Source: Lactobacillus sp. UCMA15818
GTDB taxonomy: Bacteria; Bacillota; Bacilli; Lactobacillales; Lactobacillaceae
Length of the DNA: 64,000 nt
Assembly (NCBI RefSeq): GCF_030400225.1
Contig: NZ_VJYB01000007.1
Location: 30,944-94,943 of the forward strand
Reading direction: 5' to 3'
The notes beneath the pieces are model-generated. The model ran no database searches. It saw only the letters and a list, made by a program, of their open reading frames with translations, and had not been told where the DNA came from. The position numbers were made by a program, and so were the translations under genes. Positions 1 through 8,791 of this stretch are shown piece after piece (the stretch's first letter is position 1; each line of letters starts with the position of its first letter).

Positions 1-1
1 A

Positions 2-418
2 AGAGAATCAACTTATGCTAAGCAGGTCAGCTTAGATGAACTATTTTCAACAAGTAACATTATCTCACTTCATCTCCCAGTAACATCAGATACAAAATAT
101 ATGATTACCGATGAAGTTATCAAGAACACCAAAAAGCAACCTATCTTACTTAATACAAGTCGTGGTGAGCTAGTTAGAAATTCTGTTTTGCTTAAAGGCT
201 TGCAGCGGGGCTTGTTAAGTGCCGTGGGCTTGGATGTATACGATAATGACGAAATTTCACTTGAAAAACTAATCGCTGATCCTAATGTAATTATTACAAA
301 TCATTCTGCTGCACTGACTACCGAAAGCCTTGAAGCAATGGCATTCGGTGCAATTGCTAACGTTGATGCAGCGATTAAACACGGAAAACCGCTAAACCCA
401 GTTAATACACTTGCTTAG
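2..418 (+). CDS. D-2-hydroxyacid dehydrogenase, C-terminal part (gene starts left of window)
   Basis: The frame is open from base 2, so only the last 138 residues are visible. They belong to the NAD-dependent D-2-hydroxyacid dehydrogenase family, which interconverts 2-keto acids and D-2-hydroxy acids in the cytoplasm. Seen: the end of the Rossmann domain with SLHLPVT, the NTSRGELV motif that carries the substrate-binding Arg, the GLDVYDND segment, and ITNHSAAL with the catalytic His. The C-terminus (residues after NHSA) is the helix that returns to the catalytic domain. The exact substrate cannot be told without the N-terminal half. It is followed by a strong palindromic terminator. A second, complete member of the family lies near 41 kb; the two are not close copies. 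Confidence 0.85.
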   Translation, partial: RESTYAKQVSLDELFSTSNIISLHLPVTSDTKYMITDEVIKNTKKQPILLNTSRGELVRNSVLLKGLQRGLLSAVGLDVYDNDEISLEKLIADPNVIITNHSAALTTESLEAMAFGAIANVDAAIKHGKPLNPVNTLA

Positions 419-463
419 TCATATGCTTTAATTTACATCTATAGTTAAAATTAAATAACAAAT

Positions 464-583
464 GGGGTCTGTGACAAAAGTTAACTTTTGTCACAGACCC
501 ATTATTATTTATTACGAATAAACTTATTTTATAAGTCAAAATTCTCCGTCTAACTCGAAGTTTCCTCGACTTATATCACACTC
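464..583 (-). repeat. Intergenic repeat element, internally deleted copy
   Basis: Read on the minus strand it starts with GAGTGTGATATAAGTCGAG, continues with AGTTAGACGGAGAATTTTGA and CTTATAAAATAAG, and ends in the palindromic terminator. Compared with the full copies near 37.1 and 38.5 kb it lacks the central GAATTACGAGCATCGTGAG portion. Confidence 0.7.
465..500. terminator. Bidirectional terminator, perfect 36-base palindrome
   Basis: Arms of 18 bases (GGGTCTGTGACAAAAGTT and its exact complement) meet without spacer, flanked by AAT on the left and ATTATTATTT on the right. It lies between the converging dehydrogenase and UPF0637 genes and can stop both. It is also the tail of a partial copy of the intergenic repeat family that reaches to base 583. 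Confidence 0.8.
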
Positions 584-595
584 ATTTTTTTGATA

Positions 596-1213
596 TTAAT
601 CTCTAACTATACTACTCATTGCAGCCTGATAAACAGGGACTAATTTCGCAAAAACATTATACATTGTAGTAATGAACTCTTCACTGCCATTTTTTTTAAA
701 ATATTCTTTGGGAAAAACTTTTCCAATTTGAAATTCACCTTTTTTTATATTTTCCCATCTTTTCAGATCTTCAATCAGATTTACACTTCCAACTTTTTCA
801 GTCTTACTTTTAGTATGATCGAGTGACACATCAAAATCTTTTGGCAGAGCAAATATTTTTTCTGGATTATTGACAAATGCAGCAGCCATTTTTTCTTCTC
901 CCTTGGGATTATCAATAAATGACAACCACAGTGCAAGATAGTCTTTATTGACTGCTATTTGAAAATGTGGTTCCATTTTGTATCCTCTTTTTTGTTGGCT
1001 AAATGCGCACCATGTGATTTCTGGAGCGTACTTTGTTCTTCTCCGATGTTGTGCCACATGTGCGTAGAACTCTTTGCCACATTGTGACTCAAAGAAAGGA
1101 ATCAGCTTTCCCGCTAGTACCTTAAATTCTGGCTGCACATTTTCTCTAATAACCTGCATTCTCTCATCAAGTCCTTGTACTAGGAAGACGTTAAAAAATT
1201 CCTTTGCTATCAT
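596..1213 (-). CDS. UPF0637 / DUF1054 family protein
   Basis: A 205-residue soluble protein of the UPF0637 (DUF1054) family, the group that includes B. subtilis YktB. Function is not established. Seen: the family-typical segments WCAFSQQKRGYKMEPHFQI and LALWLSFIDNPKGE, no signal peptide and no membrane segment; the length is normal for the family. The start has an AGAGGTAGG site eight bases upstream. It lies 28 bases after the ABC exporter gene and is likely the last gene of that minus-strand operon, ended by the palindrome at 465-500. Its link to the exporter is positional only. Confidence 0.8.
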   Translation of the reverse strand: MIAKEFFNVFLVQGLDERMQVIRENVQPEFKVLAGKLIPFFESQCGKEFYAHVAQHRRRTKYAPEITWCAFSQQKRGYKMEPHFQIAVNKDYLALWLSFIDNPKGEEKMAAAFVNNPEKIFALPKDFDVSLDHTKSKTEKVGSVNLIEDLKRWENIKKGEFQIGKVFPKEYFKKNGSEEFITTMYNVFAKLVPVYQAAMSSIVRD

Positions 1214-1241
1214 GCATACCTACCTCTTATTTTGTAATTAT

Positions 1242-3023
1242 CTATTCAAATACCATTTGATTAACATACAGATTGTAATAGAAGCCCTTTTCCTTCAGCA
1301 ATTTTTGATGGGTCCCCCGTTCTATCACTATTCCATCTTTTAAAACAATAATTTCATCTGCTTCCACGATTGTTTTAAGACGATGAGCAATGACAAAACT
1401 TGTTCTGCCAGCAATCACGTTATCCATCGCCTTTTTAATCTTTTCTTCTGTAACCATATCAACATTTGAGGTTGCCTCATCTAAAATTAAGAAACTAGGA
1501 TCAGTTAACAATGTTCTGGCAATACTAAGTAATTGTTTCTGACCCACAGATAATACAGAATTTTCATCATTGACCTTGGTTTCGTATTTGTCTGGTAAGC
1601 TCTCAATATAGTCATGAATATGTGCCTGTTTTGCCGCAGCAATCATTTGCTTATCAGTTGCTTCTGGTAATCCAAATTTGATGTTGTCTGCAATTGTCCC
1701 TGAAAATAGAATTGAGTCCTGTAATACGATTCCAACATTTTTACGTAGAGAATGCAGTTCAAAATCTTTTACATTTGTTCCGTCAAATAGAACTTCCCCA
1801 TTTGTTACATCGTAAAAACGATTCAACAAATTCATCACAGTCGTTTTACCTGAGCCAGTTGGTCCAACTAAAGCAACCATCTTGCCCTTTTTCACAGCAA
1901 TATCAATTCCATGTAAAATTTCTTTCCCGCTGTTGTATTCAAAGTGAACGTTTTTCAGCGCGACATCCTCATTAATCTTCAAAAGTTCACGTCCGTCTTT
2001 ATTTACTTGCTCTTCGGGTTGTTTTAGCACATTACTCAATCTTTTAGCACCCGTTAATGCCAATTGCAGCATGGAATACATGGATGTAATCTGCGTAATA
2101 GGTTGAAAGTATTGCTGTGAATACTGTACAAATGTAACTACTAAACCCAGCCCAACAGCCTTGCTTACATCACCATTGATTACCATCCAAGAACCATATG
2201 CTATGACAATTGCCAAGTTAAGCAGTGACAATCCCTGCATTAATGGGAAAAGCATCCCTGAATATAGTTGCCCTTTAAACGTCGACTTCCGCACACGTTC
2301 ATTTAAACTCTTGAAACCTTCCACAGACTTTTCTTGAAGTCCATTGGTGATAATTATTTTTTCACCATTAATTTGCTCATTAATATACCCGTTTAACTGA
2401 CTGATTTCATCTTGCTGATTATCAATGTAATACCTTGCCTTCCGAATAACAAAAAAAGCAATTAAAACCACAATTGGTGTTAAGGCGACAGTCGCCCATG
2501 CCAGCTTCACATTCAATGAAAACATCATCCAGATGACCCCTATGTAGAGTACTACCTGTGAAATCAATTCGAAAATCGCTTGATTCATCGCATTAAAAAT
2601 GTTATCTAAATCGGATGTAAACAATGATAGAATTTTACCATCTTGGTGTCTATCAAAATAGCTGATCGTCATCTTTTGCAGCTTGCTAAACAATCCGCGT
2701 TGCATCTTATTAGTTGATAAGGCATTTATCCGAGAGATCAACAAGCTTGAGATCAGCATGGTACATATTGATAAAAGATAAAAACCCAGTATCATCCAAA
2801 GTGCATTGTGAAAGCTGTCTAAGGATGCCTCTTGATGAGTTGCCGGATTCATATAGGCAACTAAATATCTGCTGAGGTTTGTCATAGCTTTTCCAAGATA
2901 AACTGGTGCTTTTATCTGTGCCCAAGTAGAAACAATTGTTAATGCTACAACAAAGAGCAACCCTTTCCAGTAAGGTTTTAAATAATGTTTGAAATATGCA
3001 ATTGATAACTTAAAATCCTTCAC
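1242..3023 (-). CDS. ABC exporter half-transporter, catalytically complete ATPase partner
   Basis: A 593-residue type IV (multidrug/lipid type) half-transporter: six membrane helices in residues 1-330, then an ATPase domain. Seen: Walker A GPTGSGKTT at about 387, signature LSVGQ at 491 (LSGGQ in canonical proteins), Walker B LILDEA with catalytic Glu516, and switch His547 in IAHRLK. The start is GTG, overlapping the stop of the upstream half (TAGTG), with AGGAGG nine bases before it. The partner encoded upstream has the opposite pattern (no catalytic Glu or switch His, canonical signature). Such asymmetry is known for heterodimers of the TM287/288, BmrCD, LmrCD and EfrAB kind. The substrate is unknown; drugs, antimicrobial peptides or lipids are possible. 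Confidence 0.9.
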   Translation of the reverse strand: MKDFKLSIAYFKHYLKPYWKGLLFVVALTIVSTWAQIKAPVYLGKAMTNLSRYLVAYMNPATHQEASLDSFHNALWMILGFYLLSICTMLISSLLISRINALSTNKMQRGLFSKLQKMTISYFDRHQDGKILSLFTSDLDNIFNAMNQAIFELISQVVLYIGVIWMMFSLNVKLAWATVALTPIVVLIAFFVIRKARYYIDNQQDEISQLNGYINEQINGEKIIITNGLQEKSVEGFKSLNERVRKSTFKGQLYSGMLFPLMQGLSLLNLAIVIAYGSWMVINGDVSKAVGLGLVVTFVQYSQQYFQPITQITSMYSMLQLALTGAKRLSNVLKQPEEQVNKDGRELLKINEDVALKNVHFEYNSGKEILHGIDIAVKKGKMVALVGPTGSGKTTVMNLLNRFYDVTNGEVLFDGTNVKDFELHSLRKNVGIVLQDSILFSGTIADNIKFGLPEATDKQMIAAAKQAHIHDYIESLPDKYETKVNDENSVLSVGQKQLLSIARTLLTDPSFLILDEATSNVDMVTEEKIKKAMDNVIAGRTSFVIAHRLKTIVEADEIIVLKDGIVIERGTHQKLLKEKGFYYNLYVNQMVFE

Positions 3024-4747
3024 TATGCTTGTCCTCCTATCCGTGAAAGCTGTGCAGCATATATTTCTTGATAAATTGGTGAACTCTTTAATAATTCCGA
3101 GTGTGTCCCTATTCCAACTAACTCCCCATTATCAAGCACTAAAATCGTGTCTGCTTTTATTACTGAAGATATTTTTTCAGCAATCATAAAGACTGTTGTC
3201 GCTTGCATCTTACTTTCAAGCGCCTTTTGCACCAATTTCTCAGATTTTGCATCCAATGCAGACGTTGAATCATCAAGAATTAATATTTGAGGCTTTCCAA
3301 TGATTCCCCGTGCAATTGACAACCTTTGCTTTTGGCCACCAGAAAAGTTGGCCGAGCGCTCCTCAACATGATGTTTTACACCATCCTCATATTTATCGAC
3401 AAACTCCTTAGCCTGAGCTACGTCTAGTGCCCATTCCATCTCTTCATTTGTTGCATCAGCTTTACCTTGTTTTAAATTGTCTGCGATTGTACCGGAAAAA
3501 AGAATAGATTTTTGTAAAACAAAACTAACGGTTGTACGTAATGTTGCTGCAGTAATTGTCTGTAAATTTTTACCGCCAATCTTAACGCCACCTTTTGTTG
3601 GGTCATATAAGCGCGCGATCAACTGTGCCAAAGTTGTTTTACCAGATCCTGTAGAACCAACAATTCCGACAAAACTACCAGCTTTAATTTTAAATGAAAC
3701 GTTTTTTAAAGAATCATCATTAGCATTGGGGTAAGCAAAACTAACATTCTCAAATTCAACATCTGAGGTTAAAGAATTTTCATCTGAGCTGGTATTGAAC
3801 ACAACATCAGGTTTTGTTTCTAATACCTCTTTGACACGTTTTAATGCAATCATTCCTCTAGATGCCATTGTCATTGTCATCGCACCAATTATGATAGCAA
3901 ACATTAATTGCATCAGATAAGAGATAAAGGACGCAATTGCTGCTAAATCATTTGGATGGCTTACAATTTTTGCTCCAATAAAATAAACTGCTAGTAAAAT
4001 CATCAAATTTGAAATTAACATAAAAGCAGGAATCAATAATGAAAATAAGTATCCAATTGTCAAATTCAAATTTTTCAGTTCATCTGCTGTCGCCGCAAAT
4101 TTCTTGGTTTCATTTTTTTCTTGGTTGAATGATTTAACAACCCTAATACCCTGCATTGATTCCTTAGCAACTGTATTCATCTGATCCAACCACTTTTGAA
4201 ATCTTCCAAACAAATTACCCATATGCGAGAAAACAGCACCTGTTAACGATAATATCAATAGAATCATTACAATTTCAATCCACCATAATCTAGGAATTGT
4301 AATAATTCCCAAGATAAACGCCCCCACAAAAAGGATTGGAATTCGTAGTATTTGTGTCAACATTGTCATAACTAGGTTCAAAATCTGATTCATGTCATTG
4401 ATTAATCTCACAACTAAACTACCAGCTGAAAATTTTTCAATATTTCCAAAAGAAAATTTTTGAACTTTAGCATATAAATCTGCTCTTAAATCTGTGGTAA
4501 CTGACTGTGCGACTTTAGCAGAAAAAAATGTACTTGCAATCCCCGCAACGATTCCGACTAGTGCTAAAACAATCAGCTGAATTCCATAGTCATAGACCTC
4601 ATTACGATTATTTGCAATGATCGCCTTCATAATTGTTTGTAAAAGCTTAGGCTGCCATAAGGTGCTTCCGGCAAGTACAATTACCGAAATAACGGCACCA
4701 ATTATTGATAGATAATTATTTTTCAAATAGGGTTTTAAAATTCCCAT
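3023..4747 (-). CDS. ABC exporter half-transporter, degenerate ATPase partner
   Basis: A 574-residue half-transporter with six N-terminal membrane helices and a C-terminal ATPase. Seen: Walker A GSTGSGKTT at about 364, signature FSGGQ at 468, but the position after Walker B is Asp (LILDD, residue 493) and the switch His is replaced by Glu (MIAEKIS, residue 524). This marks the degenerate site of a heterodimer; its canonical signature completes the active site of the partner. The start is the ATG of MGILKPYL, nine bases after GGGAGTG; an in-frame TTG further up overlaps that Shine-Dalgarno sequence and is not used here. It follows the LytTR and LiaF-like genes by 27 bases, so expression is probably controlled by that pair. 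Confidence 0.9.
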   Translation of the reverse strand: MGILKPYLKNNYLSIIGAVISVIVLAGSTLWQPKLLQTIMKAIIANNRNEVYDYGIQLIVLALVGIVAGIASTFFSAKVAQSVTTDLRADLYAKVQKFSFGNIEKFSAGSLVVRLINDMNQILNLVMTMLTQILRIPILFVGAFILGIITIPRLWWIEIVMILLILSLTGAVFSHMGNLFGRFQKWLDQMNTVAKESMQGIRVVKSFNQEKNETKKFAATADELKNLNLTIGYLFSLLIPAFMLISNLMILLAVYFIGAKIVSHPNDLAAIASFISYLMQLMFAIIIGAMTMTMASRGMIALKRVKEVLETKPDVVFNTSSDENSLTSDVEFENVSFAYPNANDDSLKNVSFKIKAGSFVGIVGSTGSGKTTLAQLIARLYDPTKGGVKIGGKNLQTITAATLRTTVSFVLQKSILFSGTIADNLKQGKADATNEEMEWALDVAQAKEFVDKYEDGVKHHVEERSANFSGGQKQRLSIARGIIGKPQILILDDSTSALDAKSEKLVQKALESKMQATTVFMIAEKISSVIKADTILVLDNGELVGIGTHSELLKSSPIYQEIYAAQLSRIGGQA

Positions 4748-4774
4748 ATAAACATTCACTCCCAAAAATAGTTA

Positions 4775-5476
4775 TTAAATATACTTAATTTTTAATTCTG
4801 CTAGATTCAAATTCCCACTGAGATATATTTTCTTCTCAAAAACATTTCCTTCTTCTTGTGCAGTATTAACTTCGCTCAATACACTGTTGATATTGACAGA
4901 AATCTTCCATTCTTTAGGGAAGAACATTATTATTTCACTTAATGAGCCATTAATAAATATATTTGCTTCATTCCCTTCAATTTGGACATTATCAAAATAA
5001 ACTTTTAAAGATGCAAGCCGCGCATCAATGGCAACTTGCTCAAGATTGTTTGCCTTGATATACCTAACACTGCTGGACATACTCTCATTGATTTTTATTT
5101 TCTTTTCAGAGGTATCCGTCTCAAGTGAACTTATTTTGTGTTTCCAATTCCAATACCATTTTCTATTCTTGCCAAATGATTTAAAGATCATTGACAACCC
5201 CGCGCTCACTAAGAATGCAGCTAAAATAATCGTCCATGTTCCTAATCTTTCAATCCCTAATTCTTTGGCATAAAGGATTACCAAAAGTGCTATTGAAAAG
5301 ACACTTTGTGAAATTCTCCTGTATACCATCCCCTGTACCAATAAAAATATAAACAACACAGTCAATACAATTGTCCAAAATTTAAACTGAAAGCTAATAA
5401 TTTCTAATTTTGTTGAAACAAGTAATATTGCAAGTATCAAAATTATAATTCCTAAAAAGAAGCGTTTTGCTCTCAT
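4775..5476 (-). CDS. LiaF-like membrane protein
   Basis: 233 residues: about four hydrophobic segments in residues 1-105, a short basic linker, then a soluble beta-rich C-terminal domain (ARLASLKVYFDN, GNEANIFINGSLSEIIMFF, YLSGNLNLAELKI) of the type found in LiaF and related envelope-stress proteins (DUF2154/DUF5668-like). LiaF restrains the LiaRS two-component system in Bacillus. Here no kinase is present; the gene lies four bases after a LytTR regulator, an arrangement common in Firmicutes. I infer that it senses membrane state and modulates the LytTR protein. The assignment rests on topology and pattern, not on catalytic residues. Confidence 0.7.
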   Translation of the reverse strand: MRAKRFFLGIIILILAILLVSTKLEIISFQFKFWTIVLTVLFIFLLVQGMVYRRISQSVFSIALLVILYAKELGIERLGTWTIILAAFLVSAGLSMIFKSFGKNRKWYWNWKHKISSLETDTSEKKIKINESMSSSVRYIKANNLEQVAIDARLASLKVYFDNVQIEGNEANIFINGSLSEIIMFFPKEWKISVNINSVLSEVNTAQEEGNVFEKKIYLSGNLNLAELKIKYI

Positions 5477-5479
5477 ATT

Positions 5480-5929
5480 TTATTTTTCCCTACTTTCTAA
5501 TCTTTTTTTTACATCCTTAAAATATTTTCGCGAAACATATATTTGTTTATAAGACTCATGAAACGCAACCAAGTTTCCTGTTAAACTACGTGTTAGCGTG
5601 TATACTTCATCCAAATTAATAATTGCCGATTTCGAGATTCTCATGAAATTTTGCGGTAACAACTTTTCAAGCTCATACAATCTTAAGTGTGTTTCAAATA
5701 AATCAGTTTTTGTATGTGCATTTACACTTCTCTCATCAGTTTCAAAAAAGAGTATATTAGAACTGCTTATATGAAATTCTGCTATTCCTTGAAATAATTT
5801 AATTTTTTTGTTGATAACCTTTCTTGAAATTTCTTCATACAATTTTTTAATATCATCAGTTTGTCTAGCAGCCCGAATAACCACTTCAGTTTCTTCAACC
5901 GCTTCATCAATTTCTACTCTAATCTTCAT
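5480..5929 (-). CDS. LytTR-family DNA-binding regulator
   Basis: 149 residues without receiver domain or membrane segment. The C-terminal 100 residues form a LytTR domain: ILFFETDERSVNAHT, LYELEKLLPQNFMRISKS, AIINLDEV and IYVSRKYFKDVKKRL are the usual beta-strand and recognition segments. The N-terminal 45 residues are short and charged. It is the first gene of the operon LytTR / LiaF-like / ABC / ABC / UPF0637 and is transcribed away from the glycerate genes. Two direct GTTAA-containing motifs 19 bases apart (5947 and 5966) lie just before its start and could be autoregulatory LytTR sites, but this is weak. It probably controls the ABC exporter. Confidence 0.85.
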   Translation of the reverse strand: MKIRVEIDEAVEETEVVIRAARQTDDIKKLYEEISRKVINKKIKLFQGIAEFHISSSNILFFETDERSVNAHTKTDLFETHLRLYELEKLLPQNFMRISKSAIINLDEVYTLTRSLTGNLVAFHESYKQIYVSRKYFKDVKKRLESREK

Positions 5930-6150
5930 ACGCTCTTTCCCTTCTAGTTAAGTACACCATATGTCGTTAAAAAGGTAAACTGATTTTACGCAAGTGGTCG
6001 TTTTTTTTGTTTAAAGTGATTATTCTAATAACATCGACTTAACTTTTTAAAAAATTGTGATTAAATTAGCTTATAAAAATAAAAAATAAATAGGTACTTT
6101 TAACGCATATATTTTATTACAAACACTTATCCAGCAACACACAAAAGGGC

Positions 6151-6179
6151 TTGTAATTATTATCACATATGAGTACAAT
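6151..6179 (+). promoter_or_regulatory. Sigma-A promoter of the glycerate operon
   Basis: TTGTAA (6151-6156), 17-base spacer, TACAAT (6174-6179). It lies 50 bases before the GntP start codon, which has AGGAGG at 6217-6222. Confidence 0.7.
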
Positions 6180-6185
6180 GTACTC
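6171..6185. promoter_or_regulatory. Dyad overlapping the -10 box (possible operator)
   Basis: GAGTAC AAT GTACTC is a perfect inverted repeat with 6-base arms and a 3-base centre. It covers the -10 hexamer, where a bound repressor would block the polymerase. No regulator gene adjoins, so the protein is unknown. Confidence 0.5.
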
Positions 6186-6229
6186 TGTTGTTTATTTTGA
6201 TGCTTTTTTCACAATTAGGAGGTTTTTAA

Positions 6230-7537
6230 ATGAGTTCCTCTCTTACGATTTCTTGGTGGGCTGCATTAATCGGTTTGGCGATTGCCATTATTTTAATTTT
6301 AAAAAAGGTTAACCCTGTTTATTCACTGATTTTAGGTGCCATAATCGGTGCCTTACTTGGTGGTGCAAACCTAGTCCAAACAATTAATATTTTAATTCAA
6401 GGTTCACAAAGTGTTATGGGCACAGTTTTACGTGTCCTTGCAGCAGGAATGTTAGCCGGCGTCATGATGGAATCAGGAGCCGCTGATACGATTGCCCGCG
6501 CAATTGTCACTAAACTAGGTGATCGCTTTGCACTTTTTGCATTATCCCTAGCCACAATGGTCATTACAGCCGTTGGCGTTTTCATCCCTGTCGCTGTTCT
6601 AATAGTTGCACCGATTGCCCTAGAAGTCGGACAGCGCATGCATATCTCAAAGTTATCCTTACTAATCGCGCTTTCTGGAGGTGGAAAAGCAGGTAACATA
6701 ATTTCGCCTAATCCCAACACAATTGCTGCTGCAAAGGGATTCAACCTGCAGTTAAGTCAAGTTATGGTTGCTGATTTAATCCCTGCCATTTTAGCACTTG
6801 CAATGACAATTTTCATCGCAAACTTGCTTAAGAAAAAAGGGACGATGATCACAGACCATGATTTTGAATTACCTAGTAGTTCAAAATCTCTCAAACAATT
6901 GCCAACTTTGAAAACTGCACTTGTAACTCCCTTAGTAGCGGTTGTCTTGCTATTATTAAATCCAATTGGTTCCCTTCTCCATATTACTTTTCTAACTAAC
7001 TTAAACTTAGATGCGCTCTACATACTCCCCTTTGCCGCTATTATTGGTACGATTGCTATGAAACAGAGCAATAAAATTCGTGAATATGCAGCCTCTGGGA
7101 TAAATCGAATGACGGATGTTGTTTTGATTTTAATCGGTGCTGGTACAATTGGAGCGACCATTACCTCTTCAAACTTACCAGAACAAATCATTAATTTGAT
7201 TAAAATTAGCCATATTTCAGGTGTTTTACTTGCACCATTATCAGGAATCTTAATGGCAGCAGCTTCTGCTTCGACTTCAACAGGTGTTATCTTGGCAACA
7301 GGATCATTTTCAAAAGCAATCCTAGGATTTGGAGTTACTCCGCTTGCTGCAGCTGCTATGGTTCATACAGGAGCAATCGTAATTGACCAACTTCCCCATG
7401 GTAACTATTTTCATGTCACTGCAAATGCAATGCATATGGACATCAAAGAACGTTCACGGTGTATCCTTTATGAGTCTATCATAGGACTTACAGCTATGGT
7501 AGCTGCAACAATTATTTTTGGTTTTCTAAAATTTTAA
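6230..7537 (+). CDS. GntP-family permease, probable glycerate transporter
   Basis: 435 residues, almost wholly hydrophobic, with about 12 membrane segments and the family segments GGGKAGNIISPNPNT and HTGAIVIDQLPHGNYFH. The GntP family carries sugar acids such as gluconate, and also D-serine and glycerate, by proton symport. The next gene, 15 bases on, is a glycerate kinase, so glycerate is the most likely substrate. The length is normal. The ATG has AGGAGG eight bases upstream and its own promoter with an overlapping dyad. Gluconate or another hydroxy acid remains possible. Confidence 0.85.
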   Translation: MSSSLTISWWAALIGLAIAIILILKKVNPVYSLILGAIIGALLGGANLVQTINILIQGSQSVMGTVLRVLAAGMLAGVMMESGAADTIARAIVTKLGDRFALFALSLATMVITAVGVFIPVAVLIVAPIALEVGQRMHISKLSLLIALSGGGKAGNIISPNPNTIAAAKGFNLQLSQVMVADLIPAILALAMTIFIANLLKKKGTMITDHDFELPSSSKSLKQLPTLKTALVTPLVAVVLLLLNPIGSLLHITFLTNLNLDALYILPFAAIIGTIAMKQSNKIREYAASGINRMTDVVLILIGAGTIGATITSSNLPEQIINLIKISHISGVLLAPLSGILMAAASASTSTGVILATGSFSKAILGFGVTPLAAAAMVHTGAIVIDQLPHGNYFHVTANAMHMDIKERSRCILYESIIGLTAMVAATIIFGFLKF

Positions 7538-7552
7538 GTGAGGTTTTTAAAC

Positions 7553-8698
7553 ATGAAATTTGTCATTGCTCCAGATTCATTCAAAGGAAGTCTAACAGCT
7601 AAAGAAGTTGCTTTGGCCATAAAAAAAGGCATTTCGAAAATTTTTCCTACAGCCGTTTTTGAACTTGTCCCAATGGCTGATGGCGGCGAAGGAACTGTCC
7701 AATCTCTCGTCGATGCTACAAATGGTACCATTATTTCGAAGGAAGTCACCGGCCCTCTCGGGAAAAAAGTAACTGCAAATTATGGCTTGCTTGGAAATTC
7801 TAAAACTGCTGTAATTGAAATGGCCGAAGCAAGTGGGATTGGCTACATTAATAAGACAACAGCCAACCCACTAATTACAACTACTTTTGGAACAGGCCAG
7901 TTAATTCTTGACGCTCTTGATCACAATGTGGAAGAAATTATTCTTGGCATCGGTGGTAGTGCTACAAATGATGGCGGTGCTGGAATGGCTCAGGCTATTG
8001 GTGTCCATTTGCTAGACTCAAAGGAAAAAGAATTACCATTTGGTGGTGCAGCCTTAATACGGCTTGCTAAAATCGACACCCAAAATATCGATTGCCGTTT
8101 AAGTAAGGTCAAGATAGTGATTGCATCCGATGTTACTAATCCATTGACTGGTAAAAATGGTGCCTCCGCAGTTTTTGGCCCACAAAAAGGAGCAACTGCA
8201 AAAATGGTACAGCAACTAGACGAAAGTTTGGTTCATTACTCAAAAATGTTGCAGAAATATCTGAAAAAAAATGTGGCAGCATTGCCCGGGGCAGGTGCAG
8301 CAGGCGGATTAGGTGCAGGACTATTAGCTTTTACTACAGCACAAATGAAACACGGAATTGATATCGTTGTGGATTATTCAAACTTGAAAAATAAAATACA
8401 GGATGCAGACTTCATCATCACTGGTGAGGGTGGAATTGATTTTCAAACTAAATATGGTAAAACACCATTTGGAGTTGCGCAAACTGCTAAAAGTATTTCT
8501 CCCAACTCTCCTGTAATTGCTCTTGCTGGATATGTAGGTAAAGACGTCGATGCTTTGTACCAAGACAATGTAATAGATGCTATTTTTTCAACCGTCTCTG
8601 GTGCTAAAAGTCTAGAATGTGCATTTAAAGATAGCGAAGCAGACATTGCACAAACTTCTGAAAATATTGCACGTCTAATTAACACTCTCAAGTCCTAG
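7553..8698 (+). CDS. Glycerate kinase
   Basis: 381 residues of the GarK/GlxK glycerate kinase family (PF02595), which phosphorylates D-glycerate to 2- or 3-phosphoglycerate with ATP and feeds glycolysis. Seen: VIAPDSFKGSLTA at the N-terminus, PMADGGEGT, GIGGSATNDGGAGMA, LPGAGAAGGLGAG and ITGEGGIDFQT. The length matches the family. An in-frame GTG at 7538 lies in the Shine-Dalgarno stretch AAGTGAGG; the true start is the ATG ten bases after it. It is co-transcribed with the GntP permease, together an uptake-and-phosphorylation unit. Whether the product is the 2- or 3-phosphate cannot be told. Confidence 0.95.
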   Translation: MKFVIAPDSFKGSLTAKEVALAIKKGISKIFPTAVFELVPMADGGEGTVQSLVDATNGTIISKEVTGPLGKKVTANYGLLGNSKTAVIEMAEASGIGYINKTTANPLITTTFGTGQLILDALDHNVEEIILGIGGSATNDGGAGMAQAIGVHLLDSKEKELPFGGAALIRLAKIDTQNIDCRLSKVKIVIASDVTNPLTGKNGASAVFGPQKGATAKMVQQLDESLVHYSKMLQKYLKKNVAALPGAGAAGGLGAGLLAFTTAQMKHGIDIVVDYSNLKNKIQDADFIITGEGGIDFQTKYGKTPFGVAQTAKSISPNSPVIALAGYVGKDVDALYQDNVIDAIFSTVSGAKSLECAFKDSEADIAQTSENIARLINTLKS

Positions 8699-8791
8699 AA
8701 CTTAAAATACTGATTTTGGTACAAGAATTCTCGCGTCATTATTGGATTTTTGGTAAAATATTACTAACAAGTAATACGGAAGGAGTCATCT

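Larger units (their letters stand above)
5930..6229. promoter_or_regulatory. Divergent control region between LytTR operon and glycerate operon
   Basis: 300 bases without a gene. The right part holds the good promoter and dyad described separately. The left part holds two direct motifs TAGTTAAG and TCGTTAAA, and poly-T/AT-rich sequence. I see no convincing -35/-10 pair for the leftward operon. Confidence 0.5.

Noticed and set aside
7538..7552. GTG start for glycerate kinase adding five residues
   Set aside because: The GTG is part of the Shine-Dalgarno stretch; the ATG at 7553 is correctly spaced and gives the family N-terminus.
8701..8791. Promoter for yitT (TTGGTA, TAAAAT)
   Set aside because: No pair of hexamers has acceptable spacing.
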